DNA from: R-RK-3 sp963842775
GTDB lineage: Bacteria > Pseudomonadota > Alphaproteobacteria > Rhizobiales > Rhodomicrobiaceae
Reading direction: 5' to 3'
NCBI GenBank assembly: GCA_963842775.1
Contig: CAWJHQ010000001.1
Span: 310,001-374,000, forward strand
Length of the DNA stretch: 64,000 bases
Shown here: piece by piece, positions 55,805 through 64,000 of the stretch
How the letters are laid out: every line of letters starts with the position of its first letter
Position numbering within the stretch: the stretch's first letter is position 1
Notes under the pieces: model-generated
Database searches by the model: none
What the model saw: the letters and a program-made list of their open reading frames with translations, nothing else
What the model was told of the DNA's origin: nothing
Made by a program: the position numbers and the translations under genes

Positions 55805-57433
55805 TCATAGGCTGCCTGCCATCTCCCGAAGCTTGAATTTCTGAATTTTCCCCGTAGATGTCTTTGGAATCTCTGCGAATTGGACGTGTCTGGGCACTTT
55901 GTAGTGGGCGAGGTGCTCGCGGCAATGGGCAATGATCTCCTCAGCAGTTGCGCGTGCGCCCGGTCTCAGCTCGATGAAGGCGCATGGCGTTTCGCCCCAA
56001 CGGTCGTCCGCCTTCGCGACCACCGCCGCCGCCTGAATCGCCGGATGCTTATAAAGCACATCCTCCACTTCGATTGACGAGATGTTTTCCCCGCCTGAGA
56101 TAATGATGTCTTTAGAACGGTCCTTAAGCTGTACATAACCATCCGGATGCAGCACGCCGAGATCTCCGGAATGGAACCAGCCGCCGGAGAAGGCTTCTTC
56201 GGTCGCGGCCGGGTTCTTCAGATAGCCTTTCATCACAACATTGCCCTGGAACATGACCTCGCCCAGGGTTTCGCCATCGTCCGGAACCGGCTCCATGCTC
56301 TTGGGATCGCGCACCGAAAGCTCCTGAAGCGGCACATATTTGACGCCCTGCCGCGCCTTCTTGGCCGCTCTGGCCGGCCCGTCGAGCGCGCTCCACTCGT
56401 CCTTCCACTCGTTGACGACCGCCGGGCCGTAGGTCTCCGTCAGCCCGTAGACATGCACGACATCGAAGCCCGCGTCGCTCATGGCGGCGAGCACGGCTTC
56501 GGGCGGCGGCGCGGCGGCGGTGAGGAACTGCACCTGCGTATCGAGCGCCCGTTTCTGCTCCGGCGGCGCGTTGAGGATGGTCGACATCACGATCGGCGCG
56601 CCGCACAGATGCGTCACCTTGTTCCCGGCAAGCGCGTTCCAGATCGCGTCGGCGCGGACATAGCGCAGGCAGACATTGGTGCCGCCGACCACCGGCACGG
56701 TCCAGGGGAAGCACCAGCCATTGCAATGGAACATCGGCAAGGTCCAGAGATAGACGGGATGCCTGCCGATGCTGCCTGCAAGAATATTGCCGAGCGCGAG
56801 CAGATAGGCGCCCCGGTGGTGATAGACGACGCCCTTGGGATTGCCGGTGGTGCCTGACGTGTAATTCAGCGAAATAGCGTCCCATTCATCGCCCGGCATC
56901 CGCCATTCGAATTCGGGATCGCCGCCGGCGACGAAGGCTTCATAATCGTGCTCGCCATGCGGTTCGCCCAGGCCCGGATATTCCGGATCGGCATAATGGA
57001 TGACGATCGGCTTCACGGAGGCTCTTGCCAACGCCTCCTTCATGACAGGCGAAAATTCGGTGTCGGTGATGACGACCTTGCTCTCGGCGTGGTCGAGCAT
57101 GAAGGCGATGACCGCGGCGTCCAGCCGGGTGTTGATGGAATGCAGCACCGCGCCCGTCATCGGCACTCCGTAATGCGCCTCGAGCATCGGCGGCGTGTTG
57201 GCAAGCATCACCGAGACCGTGTCGCCCGCGCCGATTCCGCGCTTCGACAAGGCCGAGGCGAGCTGGCGCGCCCGTCCGTAATATTGCGCATAGCTCCAGC
57301 GCTGACGGCCATGCACGACTGCGGCATGATGAGGAAAAACCTGCGCGGCCCGGGCAAGGAAGCTCAGCGGCGTAAGCGGCTGAAAGTTCGCCGCATTTTT
57401 GTCGAGGCCGATCGCGTAGGGGTTGGTCTTCAT
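55805..57433 (-). CDS. Acyl-CoA synthetase (fatty acid/methylmercaptopropionate type)
   Basis: Complete 542-residue ANL-family ligase. ATP motif LNYTSGTTGNPKGVVYHHRG, A5 motif HVYGLTETYGPAVVNEW, hinge KDRSKDIIISGGENISSIEV and C-terminal Lys in PKTSTGKIQKFKLRE. The subfamily includes medium-chain acyl-CoA and 3-methylmercaptopropionyl-CoA (DmdB-type) ligases. Cytoplasmic. Directly divergent from the prpE-like gene across a 165-base gap that must contain both promoters. Confidence 0.92.
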   Translation of the reverse strand: MKTNPYAIGLDKNAANFQPLTPLSFLARAAQVFPHHAAVVHGRQRWSYAQYYGRARQLASALSKRGIGAGDTVSVMLANTPPMLEAHYGVPMTGAVLHSINTRLDAAVIAFMLDHAESKVVITDTEFSPVMKEALARASVKPIVIHYADPEYPGLGEPHGEHDYEAFVAGGDPEFEWRMPGDEWDAISLNYTSGTTGNPKGVVYHHRGAYLLALGNILAGSIGRHPVYLWTLPMFHCNGWCFPWTVPVVGGTNVCLRYVRADAIWNALAGNKVTHLCGAPIVMSTILNAPPEQKRALDTQVQFLTAAAPPPEAVLAAMSDAGFDVVHVYGLTETYGPAVVNEWKDEWSALDGPARAAKKARQGVKYVPLQELSVRDPKSMEPVPDDGETLGEVMFQGNVVMKGYLKNPAATEEAFSGGWFHSGDLGVLHPDGYVQLKDRSKDIIISGGENISSIEVEDVLYKHPAIQAAAVVAKADDRWGETPCAFIELRPGARATAEEIIAHCREHLAHYKVPRHVQFAEIPKTSTGKIQKFKLREMAGSL

Positions 57434-57598
57434 TAATTTTCCTCCCAGGGCGATCCATTATAATACGGCGGATGCGTCAAGGCGAATGCGCCGGAGCAAG
57501 GGTCTTAAAGAATAGCTTGTCAGCGTTTGGCCCGGCTCGCACTATGCCGCCAATAAGCGTCGCCGGGGCGGACTGCCGGAGTTGCAGGGGAGGACGAA

Positions 57599-59537
57599 AT
57601 GAGCCGGTATTTAGAGGCCTATGAGAGCTGGAAACGCGACCCGGAGGCGTTCTGGGCCGAGGCCGCCGCCGAGATCGACTGGGTGCGGCCGCCGGAGAAG
57701 ATCTTCGACCCGAGCCAGGGGCAATATGGCCGCTGGTTCGAGGGCGGGCTGTGCAACACCGCCTTCAACTGCCTCGACCGGCATGTGATCACCGGAAAGC
57801 GCCCCAATCAGCCGGCGCTGATCTATGACAGCCCGATGACCGGCGAGAAGCGCAGCTTCACCTATGCCGAACTGCTCGACGACGTGTCCGCCTTCGCCGC
57901 CGTGCTGCGCGACAAGGGCGTGCGCAAGGGCGACCGGGTGATCATCTACATGCCGATGATCCCGCAGGCGGTGATCGGGATGCTGGCCTGCGCGCGGATC
58001 GGCGCGATCCACTCCGTGGTGTTCGGCGGCTTCGCAGCCAACGAACTCGCGACGCGCATCAACGACGCCAAGCCGAAGCTGATCCTCGCCGCTTCCTGCG
58101 GGCTCGAACCGGGGCGGATCATCAAATATAAGCCGCTGCTCGACGCGGCCCTCGCGCAGGCATCGCACAAGCCGGACGGCTGCATCATCTTCCAGCGCGC
58201 CGATGAGCGGGCGCTCCTCACGCCGGGGCGCGACTATGATTGGACGGCGCTGTTCAACGAAGCCAAGGCGCGCGGCAACCGCGCCGACGCGGTCGATCCT
58301 TTCCGCCACCGACCCGCTCTACATCCTCTACACCTCCGGCACCACCGGCGAGCCGAAAGGCGTCGTGCGCGACAATGGCGGGCACATGGTGGCGCTGAAA
58401 TGGACGATGCAGAACCATTACGGCATTCAGCCCGGCGACGTATTCTGGACGGCGTCCGACGTCGGCTGGGTGGTGGGCCACTCCTATATCGTCTACGCGC
58501 CGCTGCTGCAGGGCGCGACCACGATCCTCTATGAGGGCAAGCCGGTCGGCACGCCGAATGCCGGGGCCTTCTGGCGGGTGATCTCCGAGCATAAGGCCGT
58601 CGCGCTGTTCACCGCGCCGACGGCGTTCCGCGCCATCAAGAAGGAAGACCCGCAAGGCAAGCTGCTGGAGAATTACGACCTTTCGCATTTCCGCACGCTG
58701 TTCCTCGCCGGCGAACGCGCCGATCCCGACACGGTGAAATGGGCCGAGAAGCTGCTCGGCAAGCCGGTGCTGGATCATTGGTGGCAGACCGAAACGGGAT
58801 GGCCGATCGCGGGCAATCCGGTCGGATTGGGCACCCTGCCGGTCAGATATGGCTCGGCCGCCGTGCCGATGCCCGGCTACGATCTGCGCGTGCTGAACGA
58901 GAGCGGAAAGCCGGTGCGCCGGGGCGAGACGGGCGCGCTGTCCATCCGCCTGCCGATGCCGCCCGGATGCCTGCCGACGCTGTGGGAGAAGGATGCGCGC
59001 TTCCGCGACAGCTATCTGAAGGACTATCCCGGCTATTACAAAACCGCCGATGCCGGCTATATCGACCAGGACGGCTATGTCTACGTCATGGCGCGTACCG
59101 ACGACATCATCAATGTCGCGGGGCACCGTCTGTCGACCGGGCAGCTCGAAGAGGTGCTGTCCAACCATCCGGATGTGGCGGAATGCGCGGTGATCGGCGT
59201 CGCCGACGCGCTCAAGGGGCAGGTGCCGGCGGGCTTCGTCGTGCTGAAGGCGGGCGTCACCAAGAGCGCCGACCAGATCGAAAAGGAAATCATCCAGAAG
59301 GTGCGGGACGAGATCGGGCCGGTTGCGGCGTTCAAGCTCGCCTTGACGATCCAGCGGCTGCCGAAGACGCGCTCGGGCAAGATCCTGCGCGGCACCATGC
59401 GGGCGATCGCCGACGGCGAGGCTTACAAGATGCCCGCGACGATCGACGATCCCGCCGTCCTCGCTGAGATCGGCGAGGCGCTGAAGGCGCGCGGCCTTGG
59501 CGTCGGAGCCGATGCGCTGCTCAAGACGGCGAGTTAG
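57599..59537 (+). CDS. prpE: Propionyl-CoA/acetyl-CoA synthetase, PrpE-like (frameshifted)
   Basis: About 645 residues; activates propionate (or acetate) with ATP and CoA. N-terminal YESWKRDPEAFWAEAAAEI is typical of PrpE. ATP motif ILYTSGTTGEPKGVVRDNGG, substrate-pocket motif VLDHWWQTETGWPIAGNP and C-terminal catalytic Lys in PKTRSGKILRGTMR. The break is near 58300 (GGTCGATCCTTTCC); the halves read NRADAV and ILSATDPLYILY. Both halves are otherwise clean. GGAGGACGAA before 57599 fixes the start. Acs-type acetate use is the alternative. Confidence 0.85.
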
Positions 59538-59563
59538 CGAGGGACCGCGCGTTGCTCGACTGA

Positions 59564-60211
59564 GTGGCAGCGGCGGCTGGAAGCGGTCGTCATCGGCCGC
59601 GAGCGCTGAGCAACGACGGCTCGCATGATATCGGCCATTGCCGCAGGGTGTGGCGTGTCGCGCGGCAGATCGCCGGCGGCATGGACGAGCCGGTGGACCT
59701 GCTCGTGCTGATCGCCGCAGCTTATCTGCACGACATCGTATCGCTGGAGAAGAACGATCCGCGCGCGCCGAGGCATCGCGCATGGCGGCGGGCGAGGCGC
59801 GCATCATCCTCTCCGGACTGGGCTTTCCGCGCGGACAAACTGGATGCGGTCGCTCATGCCATCGAGGCGCATTCCTATTCCGCGAAGATCGCGCCGCTCA
59901 CCGTCGAGGCGAAGATCCTGGCGGATGCGGACCGCATGGAGACGCTCGGTGCGATCGGCATCGCCCGCATATTTTATGTCGGCGGCCGCATCGGCACGAA
60001 GCTCTTCGATGAAGACGATCCGCTGGCGCAGAACCGGCCGCTCGACGATCTGCGCTTTTCGCTGGATCATTTCTACACAAAAATTCTGACGCTTGCCGAA
60101 ACGATGAACACCGCCCCAGGCCGCGCGCTTGCCGAGGAACGGACGCGTTTTATACAGCAATTTCTAAGGGTTATACTCAGTGAAGTCAGATCGAACGCTA
60201 TGCAGGATTAA
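59564..60211 (+). CDS. HD-domain phosphohydrolase (several frameshifts)
   Basis: HD-superfamily metal-dependent phosphohydrolase of about 210 residues. Metal motifs: His in GSHDIGHCRRVWR, His-Asp in AAYLHDIVSLEKND and Asp in KILADADRMETLGAIGIAR. The real N-terminus (WQRRLEAVVIGRER, 59564-59606) is in another frame, with a break near 59607 before ALSNDGSHD; two further, compensating shifts lie at about 59775 and 59822 around MAAGEARIILSGLGFPR. A start codon for the first segment is not visible (TCGACTGAGTGG where ATGACTGAGTGG would be expected). Likely nucleotide or small phosphate-ester hydrolysis; substrate unknown. Confidence 0.68.
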   Translation: MAAAAGSGRHRPRALSNDGSHDIGHCRRVWRVARQIAGGMDEPVDLLVLIAAAYLHDIVSLEKNDPRAPRHRAWRRARRASSSPDWAFRADKLDAVAHAIEAHSYSAKIAPLTVEAKILADADRMETLGAIGIARIFYVGGRIGTKLFDEDDPLAQNRPLDDLRFSLDHFYTKILTLAETMNTAPGRALAEERTRFIQQFLRVILSEVRSNAMQD

Positions 60212-60346
60212 GGTTGCGGGCGCTGCTTGGCGCTACCTTCGCCCTCCGCCAAGCTTTTGATTTGTTGCCCGGCTTCCGATTGGCTAATCTGCGCCCTTCG
60301 CATTGCAGCAATCAGCGCCGCATGATTTGCGCCTAAGGAGCAGCTA

Positions 60347-60945
60347 ATGGATCCGGATATGGTTCGGCAGCAGGAAGAGGAAGAGGCCGCCAGCCGTCTG
60401 CGCAAATTCGTCATCGGGCGCCGCTCCTTCCGCGCCGGTGAGGGAAGAGGCCTTCGTGCTGCGCGCCGAGCCGCGGGAACCTTTCCAGGGTCGCGCCGGC
60501 CGCCCCCGCAGTAAAGCGCTCGCCCGGTTGGGGAGCTGTCGTGCGGGCGACCTTCTATTGCCTGCTTTTCACGTTTTTGGGACTTGTCGGCGGCGTCATT
60601 GCTCGGCATCCAACTCGGGCTGGTGCGCTGGCAGTTTTTAGCGCTCGGCATGGCGGTGGGATTTGTATCCGGTTGGCAGTCGGCGGTTGCGGTGCTTCGC
60701 AAGCGCTACAAACTGGGTGTCGTCCAAGCCTATCGCGCGCCGCTCATTCCCGCCGTGATCATACTGTTTTCGCTTGTCGGGCGGATTGGCCGTGATTCTG
60801 CCCGTCGTCACGCGTCCTTCACTGGCGACGGCGCAATGCGAGCCAACTCCTCGTGCCATGGCTGTTCAGCCTCGGCGTCGGCGCGGTGGCGGGCTTCGTG
60901 CTGGCACTGCCGAAAATGCGAGCCAATCTCCGCGTCAGGGCATGA
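60347..60945 (+). CDS. Hypothetical membrane protein, heavily frameshifted
   Basis: Conceptual joining of at least five frame pieces gives about 200 residues: MDPDMVRQQEEEEAASRLRK, REEAFVLRAEPREPFQGRAG, VVRATFYCLLFTFLGLVGGV (helix), RWQFLALGMAVGFVSGWQSA, YRAPLIPAVIILFSLVG, AVILPVVTRPSLATA, PWLFSLGVGAVAGFVLALP (helix) and KMRANLRVRA ending at 60945. Four hydrophobic stretches indicate an inner-membrane protein. No family recognised. Either very error-rich sequence or a true pseudogene. The 135 bases before it (60212-60346) show nothing. Confidence 0.5.
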
Positions 60946-60982
60946 TCCGCGCTAGCGCGAGACGCCTTCAAAGGGCTGCCGA

Positions 60983-61835
60983 TCAGCCCGTTTCAACCGG
61001 CGTGTCTGCCTCGCTCCATTCGGCCCATGAGCCATCATAGACCGCGGCGGTCTCGTTCCCGGTCGTGGCGAGCGCCAGCGCGATGACGCAGGCCGTCACG
61101 CCCGAGCCGCAGCTCGCGACGACGGGCTTTGCGCTGTCGACGCCGCTGGCAGCGAAGATCGCCTTGAGCTCGGCGGGAGCTCCGCATCGTGCCGTCCTGA
61201 TTCAGCAGGCCGGTGAACGGCACGTTCTTCGAGCCGGGAATGTGCCCGAGGCGCGGCACCTGCGCGCGGCTCCGGATCGGTCCCGGCGAAGCGGCCGGCG
61301 GCGCGCGCGTCGACAATCTGCATCGCGCCGGTCTTCAGCAGGCGCATGACGTCGTCAAGGTCGCGGACCAGGCCCGAATTCAGCCGCGCCGTGAAATGGC
61401 GCTCGGTGCGGCGGCGCGGCTCTCCGCTCTTGACCGGCCGGCCCTCGGCCTGCCATTTGCCGAAGCCGCCATTCAGCACGGCGACGTCCCTGAAGCCCAT
61501 CACCCGGAACATCCACCAGGCGCGCGCCGCGCCGGCCATGTTGGTCTTGTCGTAAACCACCACCCGCATCCCATCGCCAATGCCCATCTTGCGGACGCGT
61601 GAGGAGAATTTTTCCGGCGCGGGCAGCATGTGAGGCAGCGAACTGGCGGCGTCCGAAATCTCCTCGATGTCGAAAAACTGCGCGCCGGGAATGTGCGCTT
61701 CGCCGAATTCCCGCGCGGCATCGCGCCCCGATCCGGGCAAATGGAAAGTGGCGTCCAGGATGATGATATCAGGCGCATCCAAGGCGTCTGAGCCAGCCAG
61801 TCGGTCTCCACGAGCCATTGAGCGGCACTTTGCAT
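60983..61835 (-). CDS. sseA: 3-mercaptopyruvate/thiosulfate sulfurtransferase (frameshifted)
   Basis: Two rhodanese domains, about 284 residues. N-terminus MQSAAQWLVETDWLAQ at 61835; then LDAPDIIILDATFHLPGSGR, AHIPGAQFFDIEEISD, VVYDKTNMAGAARAWWMFR; second domain GHIPGSKNVPFTGLLNQDG and the catalytic cysteine in VVASCGSGVTACVIAL. CGSGVTA favours 3-mercaptopyruvate as sulfur donor. Breaks lie near 61785, 61262 and 61185. The C-terminus VYDGSWAEWSEADTPVETG ends at 60983. Lies next to cysteine synthase on the same strand, consistent with cysteine/sulfur metabolism. Confidence 0.83.
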
Positions 61836-61922
61836 TGCAGATTTCCTCCCTGGCCGCTCGAAATGAAGGACCGGCGGCCTCATCTTGTCTTTGCGGCTGC
61901 GACAGGCGGATCAGTCCGGCGA

Positions 61923-62981
61923 TCACGCAAAGACCTGGGGCAAATCGAGCCCATTGCCTTCCATCCAATCCGGCACCGGCAAAGACTTTTCCCGCAGGAA
62001 GTCCGGATTGAACAGACGGGTTTGATAACGGGTCCCATAATCGCACAGCATTGTCACGATCCTGTGGCCGGGGCCGAGCTCGCGCGCCAGCCGCACTGCG
62101 CCGGCGACGTTCATGCCGCTGGAGCCGCCAAGGCAGAGGCCTTCCTCACGCAGCATCTGGAACACCCGGTCGACGGCCTCGGCGTCGGGGATCTGATAGG
62201 CCCTGTCGATCTCGACGCCTTCGAGGTTGGCGGTGATTCGGCCCTGGCCGATGCCCTCCGTGATCGAGGAGCCCTCGGATTTCAGCTCGCCCGTCGTGTA
62301 ATAGCTGTAGAGCGCCGCTCCCATCGGGTCGGCGAGGCCGATAATGATGTCGCGGCGCTTGGCCTTCAGCCCCATCGACACGCCGCCCAGCGTGCCGCCC
62401 GTGCCGACGGCGCAAATGAAGGCATCGAGATCGCCATCGGTCTGCGCCCAGATTTCCTCGGCGGTCGTGCGCATATGCCCGTCGCGATTGGCGACATTGT
62501 CGAACTGATTCGCCCAGAAGGCGCCGTTCGGCTCGGTTTCCGCCAGACGTTCGGCGAGCCGCTGCGAATATTTGACGTAGTTGTTCGGGTTGCGATAGGG
62601 CACGGCCGGCACTTCCACAACCTGCGCGCCGAGCAGCCGGAGCGTGTCCTTCTTCTCCTCCGACTGCGTTTCGGGAATGACGATCACGGTCCGGTGGCCC
62701 AGCGCGTTGGCGACGACGGCGATGCCGATGCCGGTGTTGCCCGCGGTGCCTTCGACGATCACGCCGCCCGGCCGCAACAGCCCTTTCTCGAGCGCATCTT
62801 GAATAATGAACAGTCCGGCGCGATCTTTCACCGACTGGCCGGGATTCATGAATTCGGCTTTGCCTAGAATTTCGCAACCGGTTTCATCCGATGCGGCCTT
62901 AAGACGGATAAGCGGGGTATTTCCGATCGCCTCTATGACCGATGACCTGATGTCCACTTCTGTCCGTCTCCTTCTCGCCAT
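61923..62981 (-). CDS. cysK: Cysteine synthase A
   Basis: PLP-dependent O-acetylserine sulfhydrylase, 352 residues. The PLP lysine is in FMNPGQSVKDRAG; the substrate loop is VEGTAGNTGIGIAV; the PLP phosphate is bound by AVGTGGTLGGVSMG. C-terminal SSGMNVAGAVRLA is present. Start at 62981 (MARRRRTEVDIRSSVIEAIGNTPL) gives a short basic lead; a Met further upstream is less likely. The C-terminal segment TMLCDYGTRYQTRLFNPDFL is of the longer rhizobial type. Intact. 87 bases upstream of sseA's start region, same strand. Confidence 0.9.
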   Translation of the reverse strand: MARRRRTEVDIRSSVIEAIGNTPLIRLKAASDETGCEILGKAEFMNPGQSVKDRAGLFIIQDALEKGLLRPGGVIVEGTAGNTGIGIAVVANALGHRTVIVIPETQSEEKKDTLRLLGAQVVEVPAVPYRNPNNYVKYSQRLAERLAETEPNGAFWANQFDNVANRDGHMRTTAEEIWAQTDGDLDAFICAVGTGGTLGGVSMGLKAKRRDIIIGLADPMGAALYSYYTTGELKSEGSSITEGIGQGRITANLEGVEIDRAYQIPDAEAVDRVFQMLREEGLCLGGSSGMNVAGAVRLARELGPGHRIVTMLCDYGTRYQTRLFNPDFLREKSLPVPDWMEGNGLDLPQVFA

Positions 62982-63093
62982 GGACTTCGCATGCGGCGCT
63001 GCCACGCGAAGCATACGTAAAGCATTTATTCTGTAGCCGCAGCGAAAAACGCTGTGTTATAGACCGAGGCCACGTCGGTCGCGCGGCGCCTTC

Positions 63094-63178
63094 GCGGGCG
63101 TGGCGGAACTGGTAGACGCGCTGGATTTAGGTTCCAGTGACGAAAGTCGTGGGGGTTCAAGTCCCTCCGCCCGCACCA
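63094..63178 (+). tRNA. tRNA-Leu (anticodon TAG)
   Basis: 85-base class II tRNA: acceptor GCGGGCG / CGCCCGC, anticodon stem CTGGA / TCCAG with loop TTTAGGT (anticodon TAG, codon CUA), a long variable arm TGACGAAAGTCGT, T loop TTCAAGT and encoded CCA. It precedes tig by 67 bases. Confidence 0.96.
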
Positions 63179-63245
63179 TATATTCCAGCGTCACGCGCGA
63201 TGAGCTTAAGCCAGTAAAACGAATTCCCGGAAGATAAGAATTCCC

Positions 63246-64000
63246 ATGCAAATAACCGAAACCCTGTCTGACGGATTGAAGCGCGAGCTCAAGATCGTCA
63301 TTGCCGCCAATGAGTTGGATGAGCGCTTGAACAGCAAGCTCGACGAGCTCAAGGATAAAGTACATTTGAAGGGTTTCCGGCCGGGCAAAGTTCCGATCGA
63401 CCACATCAAAAAGGTTTACGGCCGCTCCGCGATGGCGGAGGTCGTGCAGCAGGCGGTCGAGGAAACGACGGCCAAGGCCATGTCCGGCCGTGATGAGCGC
63501 CCCGCCTTCCAGCCCAATATCCGGCTGCCGGAAGACGAAGGCACCGTGAACAACGTGATGGATGGCGGGCACGACCTGGAATTCATCATGTCCTTCGAGG
63601 TGCTGCCGAAAATCGACCTGACCGACCTGAAGAAGCTCGAAGTCGAGCGGCCGGTCGCGCAGGTGGGCGCCGAGGAAGTCGACAAGGCCATCGACCGCAT
63701 GCGCGAAGCCAATATGGCCTATGACGCGAAGGACACGCCCGCCGAAACCGGCGATCGGCTGACCCTGAACTTTGTCGGCAAGATCGACGGCGAGCCGTTC
63801 GAGGGCGGCGCGGCGGAAGACGCGCATGTGATTCTCGGGCGCGGCATGTTCATCCCCGGCTTCGAGGAAGGCCTTGCTGGCGCCAAGACGGGCGAGGAGC
63901 GGACGGTGACGGCAACGTTCCCCGAAAATTATCAGGCCGCCCATCTTGCGGGAAAGGCCGCCCAATTCGATGTAACGGTTAAGGAAGTCGCCGCACCGCG
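63246..64000 (+). CDS. tig: Trigger factor (3' partial)
   Basis: Ribosome-associated chaperone and peptidyl-prolyl isomerase. The ribosome-binding signature KGFRPGKVPIDHIKKVYG is at about residues 43-60. The FKBP-like PPIase domain begins near residue 150 (GDRLTLNFVGKIDGEPFEGG; GRGMFIPGFEEGLAGAKTGE). The frame is open from ATG 63246 to the window end, giving 251 codons of an expected 430-470, so the C-terminal chaperone domain lies beyond. No frameshift seen. Commonly followed by clpP-clpX-lon in bacteria. Confidence 0.96.
   Translation, partial: MQITETLSDGLKRELKIVIAANELDERLNSKLDELKDKVHLKGFRPGKVPIDHIKKVYGRSAMAEVVQQAVEETTAKAMSGRDERPAFQPNIRLPEDEGTVNNVMDGGHDLEFIMSFEVLPKIDLTDLKKLEVERPVAQVGAEEVDKAIDRMREANMAYDAKDTPAETGDRLTLNFVGKIDGEPFEGGAAEDAHVILGRGMFIPGFEEGLAGAKTGEERTVTATFPENYQAAHLAGKAAQFDVTVKEVAAP

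Noticed and set aside
60208..60702. Minus-strand frame of 164 codons near the fragmented membrane gene
   Set aside because: No conserved motif and no ribosome site; the hydrophobic plus-strand segments, despite frameshifts, explain the region better.

Overview
The window reads as chromosome of a high-GC alphaproteobacterium of the order Hyphomicrobiales (Rhizobiales), probably near the Xanthobacteraceae/Nitrobacteraceae. Support comes from the order aa3-oxidase subunit IV - pntAA - pntAB - pntB, a tRNA-Leu directly before tig, purEK with a DUF465 gene nearby, and rhizobial-type intergenic palindromic repeats. The genus cannot be named from sequence alone. No rRNA, phage, transposase, integrase or CRISPR array was seen.

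Layout: (1) 1-1330, tail of an M16 peptidase pair. (2) 1.6-12.0 kb, a sugar-acid island: amidohydrolase, enolase-superfamily dehydratase, uronate dehydrogenase (udh), 5-dehydro-4-deoxyglucarate dehydratase (kdgD), a GntR/FadR-type regulator, a complete TRAP transporter (P, Q, M), an RraA-like aldolase and an IlvD/Edd dehydratase. Together they suggest uptake and oxidation of uronates/aldarates. (3) 12.06-12.73 kb, remains of a NitT/TauT-type ABC transporter. (4) 12.7-14.8 kb, a prolyl oligopeptidase. (5) 15.3-21.9 kb, a fumarylacetoacetase-family enzyme, a ferric-type ABC importer and an alpha/beta hydrolase under a divergent FadR-type regulator with two palindromic operators. (6) 22-25.2 kb, a TauE-type exporter and tandem epoxide hydrolases. 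(7) 25.4-33 kb, an acyl-CoA ligase, a TPP-dependent lyase, and a three-gene molybdenum hydroxylase with triheme cytochrome c. (8) 33.3-35.1 kb, an RTX repeat protein. (9) 35.3-41.9 kb, a LysR-headed operon for the lower gallate/protocatechuate meta-cleavage pathway (galD, galB, ligK) with an extradiol dioxygenase and a solute-binding protein, closed by a strong terminator. (10) 42-64 kb, mostly housekeeping: tRNA-Ala, YggT, DUF167, folD, transhydrogenase, rpsU, purEK, acyl-CoA synthetases, sulfurtransferase, cysteine synthase, tRNA-Leu and tig.

Two features of the DNA dominate. First, about two dozen genes, including folD, pntAA, pntB and purK, are split by small frameshifts. Several map to homopolymers, so most look like sequencing or assembly errors; the ABC remnant at 12 kb, with real deletions, looks like true decay. 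Second, palindromic mosaic repeats sit at operon boundaries, and one copy lies in frame inside the 5' part of pntAB.

No clearly new defence or mobile system is visible. The most unusual biology is the in-frame repeat in pntAB, the lipoprotein gene between pntAB and pntB, and the incomplete aromatic and sugar-acid operons whose substrates are not obvious.
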